Assembly: GCA_023390335.1 (NCBI GenBank)
Contig: JAEWCZ010000073.1
Span: 68,939 to 132,938 of the forward strand
Reading direction: 5' to 3'
DNA from: Bacillota bacterium
Lineage (GTDB): Bacteria > Bacillota > Clostridia > Acetivibrionales > DSM-1351
Length of the DNA stretch: 64,000 bases
Shown: piece by piece, positions 62,536 through 64,000 of the stretch
How the letters are laid out: every line of letters begins with the position of its first letter
How positions within the stretch are numbered: position 1 is the stretch's first letter
Translations under genes and position numbers: made by a program
The notes under the pieces: model-generated
What the model was told of the DNA's origin: nothing
The model's input: the letters and a program-made list of their open reading frames with translations, nothing else
The model's database searches: none

Positions 62536-63774
62536 TTAATTATGAGCCTTTTTATCAATTCGAAAAATTGTCATAAGTAAAAGCATAGCAATTGGAAAAA
62601 TAGATGCAATAAGAATACCTGATTTCAATCCCAACTGTTCAGGATTTAATCCGTTAGTAGCTCCGAATTCAATGAGCTCGTTGGATTTTTGAGATACATC
62701 AGAAATTATTCCAGCAAGCCAAGGCCCAAATGAACAGCCAAAATCCCCAAAAATAGCAAGCATACCAAACATGGCCGTTCCCCCCTTTGGATATCGTGCT
62801 GCAGTTAAGCTAAATACTCCTGGCCACATGAGACTAACAGAAAATCCACAAAGTGCGCAGCTGAATAGTGAAATAATTGGTATTTGAACAAATACAGTCA
62901 TTAGGTAGCAAATAATACATAATGTGGTGCATATCATCAATGCCGTTTTGAGTTGAATTTTATGTCCCCAAACACCATATATGGTTCTACCAACTCCCAT
63001 TAAGACAGCAAATAAACATGGACCTAACAAATCCCCCATTAACTTAGGGACTTGTAAGCCTTTCTCTGCAAATAGTGATGACCATTGGGACATAGCTTGT
63101 TCGGATGCCCCAGCACACATCATTAATAATAACGCAACTAAAAAAAGTTTTGAGTTTATTAATTGCTTAATAGGTAGTTTTTCATGTTCAGGTACTGCTG
63201 GCATTAGAGGGACATTTATAAATTTAATTAGATTGTAGATTGGAACCAGCGACCACAGTATAGGTAAAATGTACCATGTACTACTTCCTATTAATTTCAA
63301 TAATACAGTAGAAATCAAAACAACTCCGACCTGTCCCCAACAATAGAATGAGTGTAGCAAGCTCATAGCTGAAGCTTTTGCATCGCCTGGCAGTGAATCT
63401 ACTATAGGGCTAACCAAAACTTCTATAAGGCCTCCTCCTATTGCATAAATAACAACAGCAATAATAAGTCCAGTATATGGTGATGGCATTATTCTTGGTA
63501 ACATACCCAATGCAATTAAACCTACTGCACTGAAAATGTGTGCTAATATAATTGATAGCCGGTAACCAATTTTGTCAACAAATTTTATTGCCAAAGCATC
63601 AACTATAAGCTGAGTACCAAAGTTAATTAAAATAAGTCTACCTATCATTTCAAAAGAAATTTTATATTGGTTTTGAAAAACAACAAATAATAATGGGGCA
63701 AGATTATTCACTATCGCCTGTGTAATATATCCAAAGTAACAAGCTTGCAAAGTATGTTTATATGTATATTTCAT
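62536..63774 (-). CDS. Major facilitator superfamily transporter
   Basis: 412 residues, about twelve membrane helices. The layout, GGGLIEVLVSPIVDSLP near the middle of the first half and SLMWPGVFSLTAARYPKGG in the second, resembles the FucP/sugar-uptake branch of the MFS. AAGGTAGGG precedes the ATG. It stands alone, with the structured RNA between it and the regulator; substrate unknown. Confidence 0.8.
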   Translation of the reverse strand: MKYTYKHTLQACYFGYITQAIVNNLAPLLFVVFQNQYKISFEMIGRLILINFGTQLIVDALAIKFVDKIGYRLSIILAHIFSAVGLIALGMLPRIMPSPYTGLIIAVVIYAIGGGLIEVLVSPIVDSLPGDAKASAMSLLHSFYCWGQVGVVLISTVLLKLIGSSTWYILPILWSLVPIYNLIKFINVPLMPAVPEHEKLPIKQLINSKLFLVALLLMMCAGASEQAMSQWSSLFAEKGLQVPKLMGDLLGPCLFAVLMGVGRTIYGVWGHKIQLKTALMICTTLCIICYLMTVFVQIPIISLFSCALCGFSVSLMWPGVFSLTAARYPKGGTAMFGMLAIFGDFGCSFGPWLAGIISDVSQKSNELIEFGATNGLNPEQLGLKSGILIASIFPIAMLLLMTIFRIDKKAHN

Positions 63775-63877
63775 TTTAAGACCCTACCTTATAGTACAAA
63801 ATGATTATTATCTTAGAATTAATAATATCCCAATTTATTATACTAAATTAATTACCTAAAAAAGGCAATAAAAAAAA

Positions 63878-63900
63878 GGTTCTATACTAAACATTGGGGT
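63878..63900 (+). mobile_element. Possible left terminal repeat of an ISL3-type insertion sequence
   Basis: GGTTCTATACTAAACATTGG and the following GGT, a 23-base segment starting with GG and ending GGGGT, resembles ISL3-family ends. It is preceded by an A-run that could be an 8-bp target duplication, and the next gene starts 87 bases on. The right end is outside the window. Confidence 0.4.
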
Positions 63901-63986
63901 AAATAAAAAAATAAATGAGGCATAATGCTTCGAATTCTTGTAAGCTGAAGTTACCACACAACATTTTTCAAGAAGGAGAAACTTTT

Positions 63987-64000
63987 ATGCCTCAAACCGA
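63987..64000 (+). CDS. Start of a gene at the window edge, possibly a transposase
   Basis: ATG at 63987 behind AAGGAG opens with Met-Pro-Gln-Thr. Only four codons and part of a fifth are visible. Its place just inside a possible ISL3-type end suggests a transposase; this is a guess from position. Confidence 0.35.

Overview
The window is AT-rich Firmicutes DNA from an anaerobic, spore-forming, cellulosome-bearing clostridium, most like the Ruminiclostridium (Clostridium cellulolyticum/papyrosolvens) group. The evidence is a secreted cysteine protease ending in a type I dockerin, several sporulation genes (GerW/YtfJ, CwlD, an alpha/beta-type SASP, a glycine-rich coat-like cluster with sigma-K-like promoters), consensus GGAGG ribosome sites and a clostridial Rex. 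Identifications rest on motifs and remembered family features; no database search was run.

Layout. 1-5080 is an accessory region. A phage tail-chaperone fragment lies head to head with a 5'-truncated ImmA/IrrE metallopeptidase. Next to it is a tightly overlapping three-gene operon: a UvrD-like helicase, a DarT-like ADP-ribosyltransferase and an ADP-ribosylglycohydrolase. This is the best candidate for an undescribed conflict/defence system. 5081-5924 is degenerate. 5925-9833 holds RlmD, a ferritin-like protein, Mug, the DUF2953-GerW spore pair and a holin-like membrane protein. 10012-16221 has a chemoreceptor, a LytM peptidase and a class A PBP. 16265-18868 is the dockerin protease. 19067-31494 is mostly core metabolism and wall synthesis: ProB, PAP2, a mutarotase-like protein, an EF-G paralogue, AroF-TyrA, Rex, a GT4-CsaB fusion and an ABC-F ATPase.

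31650-36090 mixes a second chemoreceptor, two alpha/beta hydrolases and two decayed genes (a ketoacyl synthase III tail and an IS30-type transposase). 36148-40818 has CwlD, a HEAT-like protein with a membrane partner, a GH18-LRR secreted protein and a YlbF-family protein. 40883-43387 is a cluster of three paralogous proteins with a glycine-rich insert plus two companions; four of the five genes have near-identical sigma-K-type promoters. 43513-46600 holds a hemerythrin-like protein, a PadR/DUF2812 pair behind a repeat-rich operator, and a sigma/anti-sigma pair whose sigma gene looks frameshifted.

46824-52075 is one long minus-strand NAD-salvage operon, NrtR-PncA-PncB. It continues into an unknown protein, a radical SAM protein and a 91-residue protein. 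Five tRNA genes (Val, Asp, Phe, Gly, Cys) follow, then Hsp33, a cold-shock protein, a methyltransferase, an acyltransferase and a SASP. 56847-62219 is the cell-division/wall set: a CdaR/PucR-type regulator, FtsE, FtsX, an EnvC-like LytM protein and an S41 protease. A GC-rich three-way-junction RNA candidate lies just upstream of the regulator. The window ends with an MFS transporter and what looks like the left end of an ISL3-type insertion sequence.
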